From contig JADFZL010000020.1 of assembly GCA_015232575.1 (NCBI GenBank), forward strand, positions 1-45,847: a stretch of DNA of 45,847 nt, written 5' to 3'. Both the position numbers and the translations under genes were made by a program. Shown in pieces: positions 1 through 7,331 of the stretch. Under the pieces are notes generated by a model. The model made no database searches. It was not told the DNA's origin and saw only the letters and a list, made by a program, of their open reading frames with translations. This DNA comes from Candidatus Rifleibacteriota bacterium (GTDB lineage Bacteria > Muiribacteriota > Ozemobacteria > Ozemobacterales > Ozemobacteraceae). The number at the start of each line of letters is the position of its first letter. Position 1 is the first letter of the stretch.

Positions 1-119
1 TTTGATTTCAGATCGTTCCTTCTTGCATATTCCTTCTGAGAAATTCCCATTTGTTTCCATGAAAAAACATGCTTCTTCCAGAATTCAGAATTATGCGCAG
101 GTTTTTCTGAAGTAATCAT
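1..119 (-). CDS. IS66 TnpA-like protein, N-terminal 39 residues (partial)
   Basis: The reading frame opens at an ATG (119-117) behind an AAGGAG ribosome binding site 11 nt upstream and stays open to the window edge. Around residues 13-35 it carries a pattern familiar from the small TnpA accessory protein of IS66 elements: a Phe-Trp, then Trp-Lys-Gln, then Gly-Ile-Ser-Gln-Lys-Glu-Tyr-Ala and a basic stretch. In that family this is a helix-turn-helix-like DNA-binding segment. The terminal inverted repeat about 85 bp upstream supports the assignment. Only the N-terminus is visible, so whether the gene is intact is unknown. It is too short to be found by a length-filtered ORF scan. Confidence 0.65.
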   Translation of the reverse strand, partial: MITSEKPAHNSEFWKKHVFSWKQMGISQKEYARRNDLKS

Positions 120-120
120 A

Positions 121-156
121 AATAGTGTATCTCCTTGAAATTTTTGATACACTATT
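121..156 (-). promoter_or_regulatory. Leader hairpin around the tnpA ribosome binding site
   Basis: Perfect 11-bp arms (AATAGTGTATC at 121-131 and its complement at 146-156) enclose a 14-nt loop. In the minus-strand transcript the loop and the base of the 3' arm hold the AAGGAG ribosome binding site, and the ATG follows 1 nt after the hairpin. Such a structure would hide or present the initiation region and could limit transposase-operon translation. The palindrome is visible directly; the regulatory role is inferred. A repressor operator is the alternative. Confidence 0.5.
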
Positions 157-242
157 ATTACTGAAGCTCTTCATGTAAAAAAGATGTGGCTGTTTTGACG
201 CTTACGAATAATACAAATTCTGACCTTGTCGCTCGCCATGAG

Positions 243-1796
243 TTATTTCAGTTTCATGGATGCGGTAATATCTACTTTATATTGTTCCACAAGCTCATCC
301 ATATCATCTTCACCACCTGATTCAAAATATTTAATTGCGGCAGTAGTGTAATCTGAAACGTGTTCATGGCGAGCATAAGCAACTCCCGTTGCCTGCGCTA
401 TTTGACTTTTGCTGAATGGAGACATTGAAAATTCTTTTGTATTTGGAACAACTTTTTTCACTTGAGCCATCCATTCAGATGAAGCGTGTGGATCTGATTT
501 CAAATATCCGTTTTGATCCAAAATTCCAGAGTTCTTTAAAGCATCAACAATTTTTTCGGACAATGTCGGGTTCACCGTGGCCATGCGGTTAGAATAATAA
601 GCAGGTGTTATCTGCCTGATAGGAGACAAAACAACCGCAGCAGGTATATTATTTTTCTTCAGTTCTTTAACATGTACGGTAGCTTCTTTTCGACTTTCAG
701 TATCTCGTTCCATGACTACGTACACCACTGGAGGAAAGTTACGAGCCGAAGGGATTCCATCCTCATCCATCGGGCTTTGGTTTGTAGCGACTTCACAAAC
801 AATTCCGCTTACTTTCAATTTGGGTTCTGTATTCTGGAAAAGCTCAGGTAAATTAATAGCCATCCCACCACCTGAAGATGCGCCCATTACATACAAAGGA
901 TCATTTTCAAGATTGTGTTCATTTAAAAACTTGCTTACAATGGCTGCAATTTGTTTGTCGTCACCTTTAGCGTGAGTCCATGAATATCTCTCGTCGTTTG
1001 GGGTGGGCGCGAGCATAGCATATCCTTGCAGGAGAATTTGTTTGGTATGTGAAATATCTTCCGGAAAAGCGTTACATTCCGGAGCGCTAGGCGTGGAAGG
1101 CCAGAAACCCTTAGATGTTCGTCCCGATCCATGTAAAAACAACACGGTTCCCTTGGGGTTTGGCGGAATTTGAAAATAGTGATTCCTTCCAAATAAATTA
1201 AACTTTGATGGACGCAAGCCAGAATTCGTATCTGAGTAATCTTTGACTTCATCATTGCTGACATTATTATCGTTGTCATTGCCATCGCCATCATTATTAA
1301 GTTGAAACCAGTCAATATTTGAAATAGCTAATCTGCCGGAGTATTTAAACAATATGAACAGGTTATGAATTCCGCTTACTTTTTGCAGCGGAACTGTTTT
1401 CGTTACATAATTGTCCCAACCACCTGTATTCGAAGAATGATATTCGCCAATGAGCCTTCCATCAATACTATCAATTCGAAATTCTAACAACCCACCATCA
1501 CGTATGGATGAAACGCGTATTTTCATATTAGTAGCCGCTTGTCCGAAATCAAAATTGTCGTATTCCAACCAATCTTTATTATGAGCTGAACCAACGGCTT
1601 TTTTACCATATTCATTTACTATTGAACCTGCTTTTATTCCTTTCATGGAAGCATAGTCTTCAGCTTCAATAATACTAAATGCAAAAGCAATTGATGAGGA
1701 AATAGAAAGTAAAATAACGATTAAACCGGGAACCAGTTTTTTTCGAATAACCACACATAGATCTTCCGAAAATAAATTTTTACATATCGCTTTCAT
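243..1796 (-). CDS. Secreted CBM6 / alpha-beta hydrolase fusion, probable carbohydrate esterase
   Basis: The 517-residue product starts at an ATG with a clear AAGGAG site. Residues 21-40 are a hydrophobic signal or anchor segment. Residues 43-166 look like a family 6 carbohydrate-binding module: an Ile-Glu-Ala-Glu-Asp-Tyr opening, a Trp-Asp-Asn-Tyr strand, and an Asn-Ile-Asp-Trp-Phe ending. An Asp/Asn-rich linker (169-182) resembles calcium-binding linkers. Residues 205-490 form an alpha/beta hydrolase with His-Gly at 222-223 (oxyanion region) and Gly-Ala-Ser-Ser-Gly at 305-309, making Ser307 the likely nucleophile; the His could be His477 or His479. The protein would bind polysaccharide and remove ester groups outside the cytoplasm. 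The exact substrate cannot be told. It stands alone beside an IS66 element. Confidence 0.75.
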   Translation of the reverse strand: MKAICKNLFSEDLCVVIRKKLVPGLIVILLSISSSIAFAFSIIEAEDYASMKGIKAGSIVNEYGKKAVGSAHNKDWLEYDNFDFGQAATNMKIRVSSIRDGGLLEFRIDSIDGRLIGEYHSSNTGGWDNYVTKTVPLQKVSGIHNLFILFKYSGRLAISNIDWFQLNNDGDGNDNDNNVSNDEVKDYSDTNSGLRPSKFNLFGRNHYFQIPPNPKGTVLFLHGSGRTSKGFWPSTPSAPECNAFPEDISHTKQILLQGYAMLAPTPNDERYSWTHAKGDDKQIAAIVSKFLNEHNLENDPLYVMGASSGGGMAINLPELFQNTEPKLKVSGIVCEVATNQSPMDEDGIPSARNFPPVVYVVMERDTESRKEATVHVKELKKNNIPAAVVLSPIRQITPAYYSNRMATVNPTLSEKIVDALKNSGILDQNGYLKSDPHASSEWMAQVKKVVPNTKEFSMSPFSKSQIAQATGVAYARHEHVSDYTTAAIKYFESGGEDDMDELVEQYKVDITASMKLK

Positions 1797-1848
1797 ATTT
1801 TCTCCTTTTTAAAGCTCATTTAATAACCTTACGGAACAAAATTCAAAT

Positions 1849-2187
1849 TTGTTGCAAATGAACCTAATCGGTGACTCCACATTTCTGACGCCACTTTGGA
1901 TTGGCATGGCTGAAGAACATAGTAAATTCCTTTCAGAGAATAATTGTAAATGGTTCTTGCCGGGAAGAAAAGTAATCATTTGTGGGAAAATTACTCGCCA
2001 CTGGGGAATCGGATTTGATACCACTTTTCCTTGGGAAAAAACGGAATATTACCTTGAATTCAACGGCATTAGAGCAACTGTAACCAGTGATGTTTGGTAC
2101 AGGGTAAAAGAGGGTAACGTCGCAAAAATATCAGGCTATTATTCTGAAGGCTTAACGAACTGTACTCTTTTGTCAATAGAAAACTAG
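1849..2187 (+). CDS. Hypothetical small protein, possibly a remnant
   Basis: The 112-codon frame starts at TTG, with an in-frame ATG at 1858. The C-terminal half, from about residue 63, alternates hydrophobic and charged residues like a small beta-rich domain. The product is not recognised. No convincing ribosome binding site precedes either start, so it may be the 3' part of a decayed gene. Confidence 0.3.
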   Translation: MLQMNLIGDSTFLTPLWIGMAEEHSKFLSENNCKWFLPGRKVIICGKITRHWGIGFDTTFPWEKTEYYLEFNGIRATVTSDVWYRVKEGNVAKISGYYSEGLTNCTLLSIEN

Positions 2188-2279
2188 CTATATCAAAGCG
2201 CATTAAAACGTTCCTGTTTTTATGACACAAAAAATCAAATCCGGACAATAAAACGAAAACCAAAAGGGGTTTCAAGACC

Positions 2280-2594
2280 TTGGACGTTCATCAGACCGAA
2301 CGTTGCCCCCTCTCGTCTGTAAATCGTCCTGTTTTCACTGATGCTAGGTCTCCACAAAGAAAAAACCAGGAGAACGGCGCAACGAGTTTTCCTTTCTTCG
2401 AATCGTCTGCCTGGACTCCATCTCCCGAAGGAATCTACGTTCATCTCAGGGAACTTGGATTGAATTCCGATCAAAGCCGTATTACCAAAGAAGAACTGCT
2501 TGCCCCTTCCAGTGATCAGCTCGAAAGCGAATTGATCACTCAAGCAGAAAATGACTTATCGATTATAAATAGAATCAAACTTGTCGAAGAATGA
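2280..2594 (+). CDS. Hypothetical protein fragment
   Basis: An open frame of 104 codons whose second half (about residues 47-104) looks like a genuine helical, charged C-terminus, while the first half looks random. No ribosome binding site is visible. It may be the tail of a gene that lost its beginning. An overlapping minus-strand frame is about as long, so the coding call is weak. Confidence 0.25.
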   Translation: MDVHQTERCPLSSVNRPVFTDARSPQRKNQENGATSFPFFESSAWTPSPEGIYVHLRELGLNSDQSRITKEELLAPSSDQLESELITQAENDLSIINRIKLVEE

Positions 2595-2745
2595 ATTGTT
2601 CGGCGCGAATCAGCTATCGATTCCAACGTTCAAAGATTAAATCTGCTTATTGGGTAGTTGTCAATTCAAACGTGCTTTTCGAATCCAAAATGCAAGTGAG
2701 ATTTGCAAATTGTATGAATGTCCATTTTTTTTGGGAGTCAAATAA

Positions 2746-4257
2746 ATGAAAAAATTTGCATTTGTTTGTTTTATTTTCTTTTTTCTTTCATCTGCGGCAT
2801 TTTCTCAGGGAAATTTTTCCACCAATGATCCCCTGCCTGAATTCGCTATTGTTGTTGCCTCTTCTGGCATTAATTTACGGAAAACTCCGGATGGGAAATC
2901 TCCGAAAATAATTAGTCTTCCTTCCGGAACGCGCGTTAATATACTCAGGAAGCATGATAAAAATGAAACCATTGAGGGAATTACAGGAAAATGGTTGTAT
3001 GTTCAGCGGAATAATGATGAAGGATGGGCATTTGGAGGTTTTCTAGCCCCCATTTCTTCTGAGTTGCCGAAAAACAAAAATAATGCCGCCGAAACCATTA
3101 AAATCGGCTCTTATCAAGTTCCAAATAATCTAAAGAATTACAAGAATAAATTGTATGTTGGCCATAAAGGCCTGGATGTCATCGATTTTGAAGCTTCAAC
3201 CGTTCAAACCTTAGTTTCAATTGATTCCATTCAGAAACTCTTCAATGAAAAATTTGATTTGAAACGAAAAGAATGGGAAAACCAACCGGAAAAATTTGTC
3301 AATACCTCTCAAAATTTGTGTATTAAGGATTCAGATGGTACTGAGTACCCAATTAGTGAAGAAGCAAGTAAATCCATGAATGAAGAAGACAATAAAAGGT
3401 GGGCCAGAGACTATAAACCAGGAGAGACGATAGATTCCATTGCTTACAATGAATCTGAAAATCGAATCATTTTTACTCATGGAAATGCGATTATGGCCGT
3501 TTCAGGGAATGGCGGCACCCCCCAACTTCTGGCATTTATCCCGGAAGAATGCATTAGCCTGACAGATATGACATTGTCCCCAGATGGTAAAAAAGTTGCA
3601 TGCAGGATGCGTCTGAACTCTGAAATTATGCCCCGCGTCGGCCTGGAAGTGTGGATTCTGGATTTAATAACCCTCCAGATCGAAAGGCGTCCTAAGTTGC
3701 CAGAAAATTGGACGGAATCAGGTCGATTATCAGTACCAACGAATCTAATTGCAACCGAATCGGTGAAAACATCAAGTGAACAATCCATTCAAGATGTTTA
3801 TCGAAAGAATGCAGATAATTCCCTCACAAGAATTACCGACTTTCGTTCTTTAATTGCTAAGGAGCTGTCTTCACAGGATTTTGTCGGTGGGGAAATCGAC
3901 AACCTATTTTGGATTGTTCCCGAAAGGCGCTTTATTGCTGCAATAAGCACAAGTTGTGGCGACTTTTACCATGGTCCTGTTTACAGCTTTGACCTTTTGG
4001 GTAAAAGCAAACCCAAAAAGTTTTTCGATATTGCAGGATTTGTAAACTTTCCCGAAATTTCGAATCTATCCAAAGACTATAAATGGTGGGCTTATATTGA
4101 TTGTTGGTGCGAAAGAGAAGATGGACCCTCTGGTTTAAATTCCGGAAATTTTTCCGGCACTTTATTCTTAACCGATATGAACTCTATCAATACCCTCGTT
4201 CGTGAAAAAGTTTCCGCAGTGGCTTGGCAACGACCTTTTTTCGAAAAAGTGAATTGA
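2746..4257 (+). CDS. Secreted SH3b-domain protein with propeller-like C-terminal region
   Basis: The 503-residue product begins at an ATG behind GGGAG. Residues 1-21 are a signal peptide ending Phe-Ser-Gln. Residues 34-104 form a bacterial SH3 domain: Gly-Ile-Asn-Leu-Arg-Lys-Thr-Pro, a Leu-Pro-Ser-Gly-Thr turn, then a Trp-Leu-Tyr-Val strand and Glu-Gly-Trp. Such domains usually bind cell wall or protein ligands. From about residue 225 there are strand-turn repeats including a Ser-Pro-Asp-Gly-Lys-Lys blade signature, as in TolB/WD-type beta propellers. A periplasmic or surface sensor or binding protein is plausible, but the function is not known. The next gene begins 78 bp later on the same strand. 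Confidence 0.75.
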   Translation: MKKFAFVCFIFFFLSSAAFSQGNFSTNDPLPEFAIVVASSGINLRKTPDGKSPKIISLPSGTRVNILRKHDKNETIEGITGKWLYVQRNNDEGWAFGGFLAPISSELPKNKNNAAETIKIGSYQVPNNLKNYKNKLYVGHKGLDVIDFEASTVQTLVSIDSIQKLFNEKFDLKRKEWENQPEKFVNTSQNLCIKDSDGTEYPISEEASKSMNEEDNKRWARDYKPGETIDSIAYNESENRIIFTHGNAIMAVSGNGGTPQLLAFIPEECISLTDMTLSPDGKKVACRMRLNSEIMPRVGLEVWILDLITLQIERRPKLPENWTESGRLSVPTNLIATESVKTSSEQSIQDVYRKNADNSLTRITDFRSLIAKELSSQDFVGGEIDNLFWIVPERRFIAAISTSCGDFYHGPVYSFDLLGKSKPKKFFDIAGFVNFPEISNLSKDYKWWAYIDCWCEREDGPSGLNSGNFSGTLFLTDMNSINTLVREKVSAVAWQRPFFEKVN

Positions 4258-4335
4258 ATTCTATCTTGAATGACGGATTGGTTTCTTGTACTAACGCACG
4301 GACTTCTAAATTTACCAGAAAGGGAAAAACAACGA

Positions 4336-4785
4336 ATGAGGGATTTCGAAACACTCATGAAGAAGGTCATTGTTCCATACATGATATTGATTTTTGGGTT
4401 CTGTATGCTTGGGTTTGCCTGCTATGGATTTTATAAATCCACGCGAATTTATCTTAACGGGGAAAAAGCGATCGGAAAGGTTGTTCGAATCGAGATTACG
4501 AGAACCTCCAATCGTCGTCAACATCGTCAGCCTGTCATCAAGTTTAAGACCAAAGAGGGAAAAGAGATGGAATTCATTTCAGAGGCTCCGAATTTGGGAG
4601 GCGGCTACAAGGAATCCGATTCCGTCGAGATTATCTACAATAAAAAAAATCCAGTGGAATCGGAAATCAACTCATTTTATACGATGTGGGCCTTTGGAAT
4701 AGCTTATCTGATCCTCTCAGGAACGTGTCTTTACGGTTTTTTTGACATTCAGGGCAGAGGAGATAGCAAGAAAAGTTTATTGTGA
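4336..4785 (+). CDS. DUF3592-type membrane protein
   Basis: The 149-residue product has two membrane segments (about residues 12-34 and 116-139) flanking a soluble domain with the features of DUF3592 proteins: an extended Lys-Val-Val-Arg-Ile strand, a Pro-Val-Ile-Lys-Phe-Lys-Thr-Lys-Glu-Gly stretch, and a Val-Glu-Ile-Ile-Tyr-Asn-Lys-Lys-Asn-Pro motif. The frame is open from 4270, but the ATG at 4336 has an AGAAAGGG upstream; another ATG is at 4357. The family has no firm function; members are small envelope proteins. Confidence 0.7.
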   Translation: MRDFETLMKKVIVPYMILIFGFCMLGFACYGFYKSTRIYLNGEKAIGKVVRIEITRTSNRRQHRQPVIKFKTKEGKEMEFISEAPNLGGGYKESDSVEIIYNKKNPVESEINSFYTMWAFGIAYLILSGTCLYGFFDIQGRGDSKKSLL

Positions 4786-5011
4786 TAAAGGTTGGGATGG
4801 TGCCTTCGGCGAGGGCAGTTCGAAAAGATTGCGAGATAGCAGATTTGATGCAAGATGAATTCATTCACACTCAAATTTCCTCGTTTTTTTTGCCATGGGT
4901 CAGGTTTTGCACTGAACCGAACCCGATAAGCTTAAATGCAATCTTTAATATCAAGCAGACTCTCACTGGAGATCATACTCTCTTGTAAATTCCTTATCAG
5001 GTGAGGCTTAT

Positions 5012-5185
5012 ATGACACCCGCTGGAAAAAGTGAATTAAAAGATTCCCTGCGCCGCATAGTTGCCGCATTAATTTCCATCGTCGTATTATTCTTGTTCCT
5101 GCCCCAGCCGTTTCAGCAGACAATTCAGGAGTTGATCGAATATGGAATAGACCCTGAATCCACCTCCAGCTCGAGTAAACCATGA
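5012..5185 (+). CDS. 57-residue single-span membrane protein
   Basis: A short gene starting with ATG at 5012 behind AGGTGAGG at ideal spacing. The N-terminus is polar and basic (about 15 residues), followed by a strongly hydrophobic segment (residues 16-31) and a polar tail ending in a run of serines. This suggests a small inner-membrane protein with its N-terminus in the cytoplasm. No homologue is recognised. The ribosome binding site and the amphipathic layout are the evidence for coding. Confidence 0.5.
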   Translation: MTPAGKSELKDSLRRIVAALISIVVLFLFLPQPFQQTIQELIEYGIDPESTSSSSKP

Positions 5186-5350
5186 TTTTATCTAACAGGA
5201 CATCCACAACTTTGAATGCTCTTCAATCTCTTCCCCTTTTTCACCGAAAGAGTTTTTCCGTTATAAAATTTTTCGGTTTCGTAAGTCCTGCTCTGCTGGT
5301 GAAATGCGCTGAAAGGGATAATCAATTTAATCAAGTTTTTAGAAATAAAA

Positions 5351-5379
5351 TTGACAACGAATTAATTATCGTTCATATT
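5351..5379 (+). promoter_or_regulatory. Promoter of the AbrB/PIN module
   Basis: TTGACA (5351-5356), a 17-bp spacer and CATATT (5374-5379) lie 35 bp upstream of the AbrB-type antitoxin gene. The -35 element is a perfect consensus; the -10 matches at four of six positions. Confidence 0.5.
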
Positions 5380-5413
5380 TAGGTATGATGTTTACGTCAT
5401 CGATGGAGGTTTT

Positions 5414-5623
5414 ATGGATTGTGTAACCGTTTCCCCAAAATATCAAATCGTAATACCGGTAAAGGTTCGAGAGGCATTGAAGATACGCCCCGGCGATAAG
5501 ATTCAGGTGATTCAATTTGACGGCAGAATTGAATTAGTTCCTTTGAGTTCACCCCAAAAATTGCGTGGTTTTCTTCGTGGCGTAAATCCTTCCATTGATC
5601 GTGAGGCGGAAGAGCGTTTATGA
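5414..5623 (+). CDS. AbrB-fold antitoxin
   Basis: The 69-residue protein has the SpoVT/AbrB swapped-hairpin DNA-binding fold: Val-Ser-Pro-Lys-Tyr-Gln-Ile-Val-Ile-Pro near the N-terminus, then Arg-Pro-Gly-Asp-Lys-Ile and a Gly-Arg-Ile-Glu-Leu-Val strand. It starts at ATG behind GGAGG and overlaps the downstream PIN gene by 4 nt, the usual arrangement of a VapB-type antitoxin and its toxin. It would neutralise the toxin and repress the operon. Because the toxin partner is truncated, it may now act only as a repressor. Confidence 0.85.
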   Translation: MDCVTVSPKYQIVIPVKVREALKIRPGDKIQVIQFDGRIELVPLSSPQKLRGFLRGVNPSIDREAEERL

Positions 5624-5829
5624 ATCTAGTTGACTCATGTGGATGGATGGAGTATTTTTGCGATACAAAAAGAGCGGACTTTTATGCATTGGCGATAGAA
5701 GAACTTGATACCCTTGTTGTTCCGAGTGTCTGCATCTATGAAGTATTCAAAAAAATTCTGCGCGATGTTGGCGAACAGCTGAGAATGTTGCTTACTTATC
5801 GACAAGTTGCGAGCAACCATGTATACTGA
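5620..5829 (+). pseudogene. Truncated PIN-domain (VapC-type) toxin
   Basis: The 69 residues match the first half of a PIN RNase toxin: Asn-Leu-Val-Asp-Ser-Cys-Gly-Trp with the first catalytic Asp at position 5, and Val-Cys-Ile-Tyr-Glu-Val-Phe-Lys with the conserved Glu at 41. Full proteins have about 130 residues, and the second half with the remaining acidic residues is missing. The frame ends in an unrelated tail just before the next gene's ribosome binding site. An RNase without half of its metal site should be inactive. The start overlaps the antitoxin stop. Confidence 0.8.
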
Positions 5830-5868
5830 CTCAAGGATTCAAAATTCTTTTCAAAGGAGAAGCTTTTT

Positions 5869-6366
5869 GTGAAAAAAATAATTTTCATTCTTTCGCTCTT
5901 AATATTGATTTCCTCTGGTTCTTTTGCCGCTACCTTTCCTGAGGAATTCAGCAACGATATCAAGATACAAAGTTCTCGCACTTGCAACCTTAACGCCGGT
6001 CTCAGTTTTGTCTACAACACTTATTACATGTTCGACAAACACGTCCCCGTCGATGCATTCCTGAGCAATCTTGTACAAACAGACCTGAACATGCAATTTC
6101 CTGACGCCACGCTGAAAAACAGTGAAGACTTCAAAAAATGGTATAAAGGAATCGGAGACTCGATCAAAACCCAGACCCATACTGTAAAATCACTGAAAGT
6201 CAAATATGGCCCCCACAAATCTTTGTTGGTTCACGTCATAGTTCATTGGCAAGCTGAAAACATGAAGGGTGAGTATATTTCTTTCCTGGCAGAGCAAAAT
6301 TGGACGCTGGTCGAAGAAAAGGGCCAGTTGAAAATAAAAGATTATCTGGTTAAAGAAGCCAAATAG
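5869..6366 (+). CDS. Secreted protein, possibly NTF2-like
   Basis: The 165-residue product uses GTG behind AAAGGAGA. Residues 1-20 are a signal peptide ending Ser-Phe-Ala-Ala. The rest alternates helices at the N-terminus with four to five long strands at the C-terminus, including a Val-His-Val-Ile-Val-His-Trp-Gln-Ala-Glu strand and a Leu-Lys-Ile-Lys-Asp-Tyr-Leu ending. This layout resembles NTF2/SnoaL-like domains, though no specific family is recognised. The next gene begins 13 bp downstream with a similar lysine-rich signal peptide start, so the two are probably co-transcribed. Confidence 0.6.
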   Translation: MKKIIFILSLLILISSGSFAATFPEEFSNDIKIQSSRTCNLNAGLSFVYNTYYMFDKHVPVDAFLSNLVQTDLNMQFPDATLKNSEDFKKWYKGIGDSIKTQTHTVKSLKVKYGPHKSLLVHVIVHWQAENMKGEYISFLAEQNWTLVEEKGQLKIKDYLVKEAK

Positions 6367-6379
6367 AGGAAAAAATTGC

Positions 6380-7002
6380 ATGAAAAAGATTCTGTTACCC
6401 CTAATATTTTTGCTTGTTCTTGCTGTTTGCAGTGCTAGTCACGACCAACACCCAAACCGGACACAGTCTGATTTTCAGAAACAGTGGTCGACCGTGCTTG
6501 ACCTGATGCAACAGCCCGAGCTTTCAGCGCCGCTGCATGAAAAACTAATTTCCCTGGTCAATGAATTGGTGGACATAAATGCTTTCGATCAGAATGGACT
6601 TAACATTGCAATGTATGCTTCAGCATTGGGGAATCTGGAAGTGCTTAATCATGTTGATTCCCGTTCACACTCTGCACTACTTGCAAAAAATCCCAAAACG
6701 GGTCTCAATATTTTGCATTTTGCAGCGCAGGCTACAGGGAACAGGGGGTCCGCGGTTTTAACCTGATTCTTTAAAAAATACCCGACTGAAGCTTTGCAGA
6801 TGGTTATCAACCGTGCATTTAATTCCAAAGGAAAAATACCTCAGAGGAGATTGGAATTTCATTTCTTAAGCTTGTGAGTGAAGGTAAAATTGCTGAAGCT
6901 CTTGCAATCAGCACCATCTATTGCAGCAATCCAGAGCAATGTAAGATAATGTTCTTCGGGAAAATACCACATGGTATGAATACAACTGAAAACAGGACTT
7001 AA
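6380..7002 (+). pseudogene. Secreted ankyrin-type protein broken by frameshifts
   Basis: The first frame (6380-6766) encodes a signal peptide and an ankyrin-like stretch including Gly-Leu-Asn-Ile-Ala-Met-Tyr-Ala-Ser-Ala and Thr-Gly-Leu-Asn-Ile-Leu-His-Phe-Ala-Ala, then ends soon after 6740. Coding-like sequence goes on in another frame around 6780-6840 (Pro-Thr-Glu-Ala-Leu-Gln-Met-Val-Ile-Asn). It then continues in a third frame from about 6848 (Glu-Ile-Gly-Ile-Ser-Phe-Leu-Lys-Leu-Val-Ser-Glu) to a stop at 7002. This fits one ancestral gene of roughly 200 codons with at least two indels. Sequencing error is the alternative explanation. Confidence 0.65.
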
Positions 7003-7250
7003 AATCTGAGCTTGTGACCAACCTTTTTATTTAACAGGGAAATCATTTTCATTATCTGAGTTGCATTTCCATTTTCAACAAAGGAGCCCAACTTTCGGCC
7101 TAGTGAATCTAAATCTTTTTGTGAAGTCGTTGAGGAAATATTATTTAAACGTAAGCTCATGGATTCTGGTGAAGCATTTGCAAAAAAAGTCTGTAAAGAA
7201 AAAAGAATAACAACAAGCAAATATTTTAGTCCATGTGAATCCAAACTCAA
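6999..7250 (-). CDS. Small secreted protein, unknown
   Basis: An 83-residue frame starting at TTG. Residues 8-27 form a plausible signal peptide with an Ala-Asn-Ala cleavage site. The mature part is short, helical and basic. No strong ribosome binding site is seen. It lies opposite to its neighbours and its stop overlaps the end of the broken ankyrin gene by a few bases. Not recognised. Confidence 0.4.
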   Translation of the reverse strand: MSLDSHGLKYLLVVILFSLQTFFANASPESMSLRLNNISSTTSQKDLDSLGRKLGSFVENGNATQIMKMISLLNKKVGHKLRF

Positions 7251-7331
7251 AATTTCTTTTGTAAAGCGAAAGCTGTTCTTTTATAATACCATATTGTTCA
7301 AAATACGAAAAAGCCTTTAAGGAGATTTTGC

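Larger units (their letters stand above)
1..205 (-). mobile_element. IS66-type insertion sequence, 5' end (runs off window)
   Basis: Read on the minus strand, the sequence starting at 205 begins GTAAGCGTCAAAACAG, the form typical of IS66-family terminal inverted repeats. About 85 bp inside that end a gene starts whose product resembles IS66 TnpA. The rest of the element, including the other end and any TnpB/TnpC genes, lies left of the window, so neither the target duplication nor completeness can be checked. The element ends 38 bp beyond the stop codon of the neighbouring CBM6-esterase gene and does not interrupt it. Confidence 0.7.
1797..2745. other. Gene-poor stretch with two doubtful reading frames
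   Basis: Nearly 950 bp lie between the esterase and the SH3-domain gene. No strong promoter, terminator, repeat or RNA gene is evident. Two plus-strand frames (1849-2187 and 2280-2594) have protein-like amino acid composition but no good ribosome binding sites, and may be remnants. The last 50 bp carry the ribosome binding site of the next gene. Confidence 0.5.

Noticed and set aside
2235..2543. Minus-strand frame of 102 codons ending in a Gly-Phe-Arg-Phe motif, recalling sulfatase-modifying factor C-termini
   Set aside because: The rest has none of the expected Arg-Gly-Gly-Ser-Trp pattern, and there is no ribosome binding site. The resemblance is too short.
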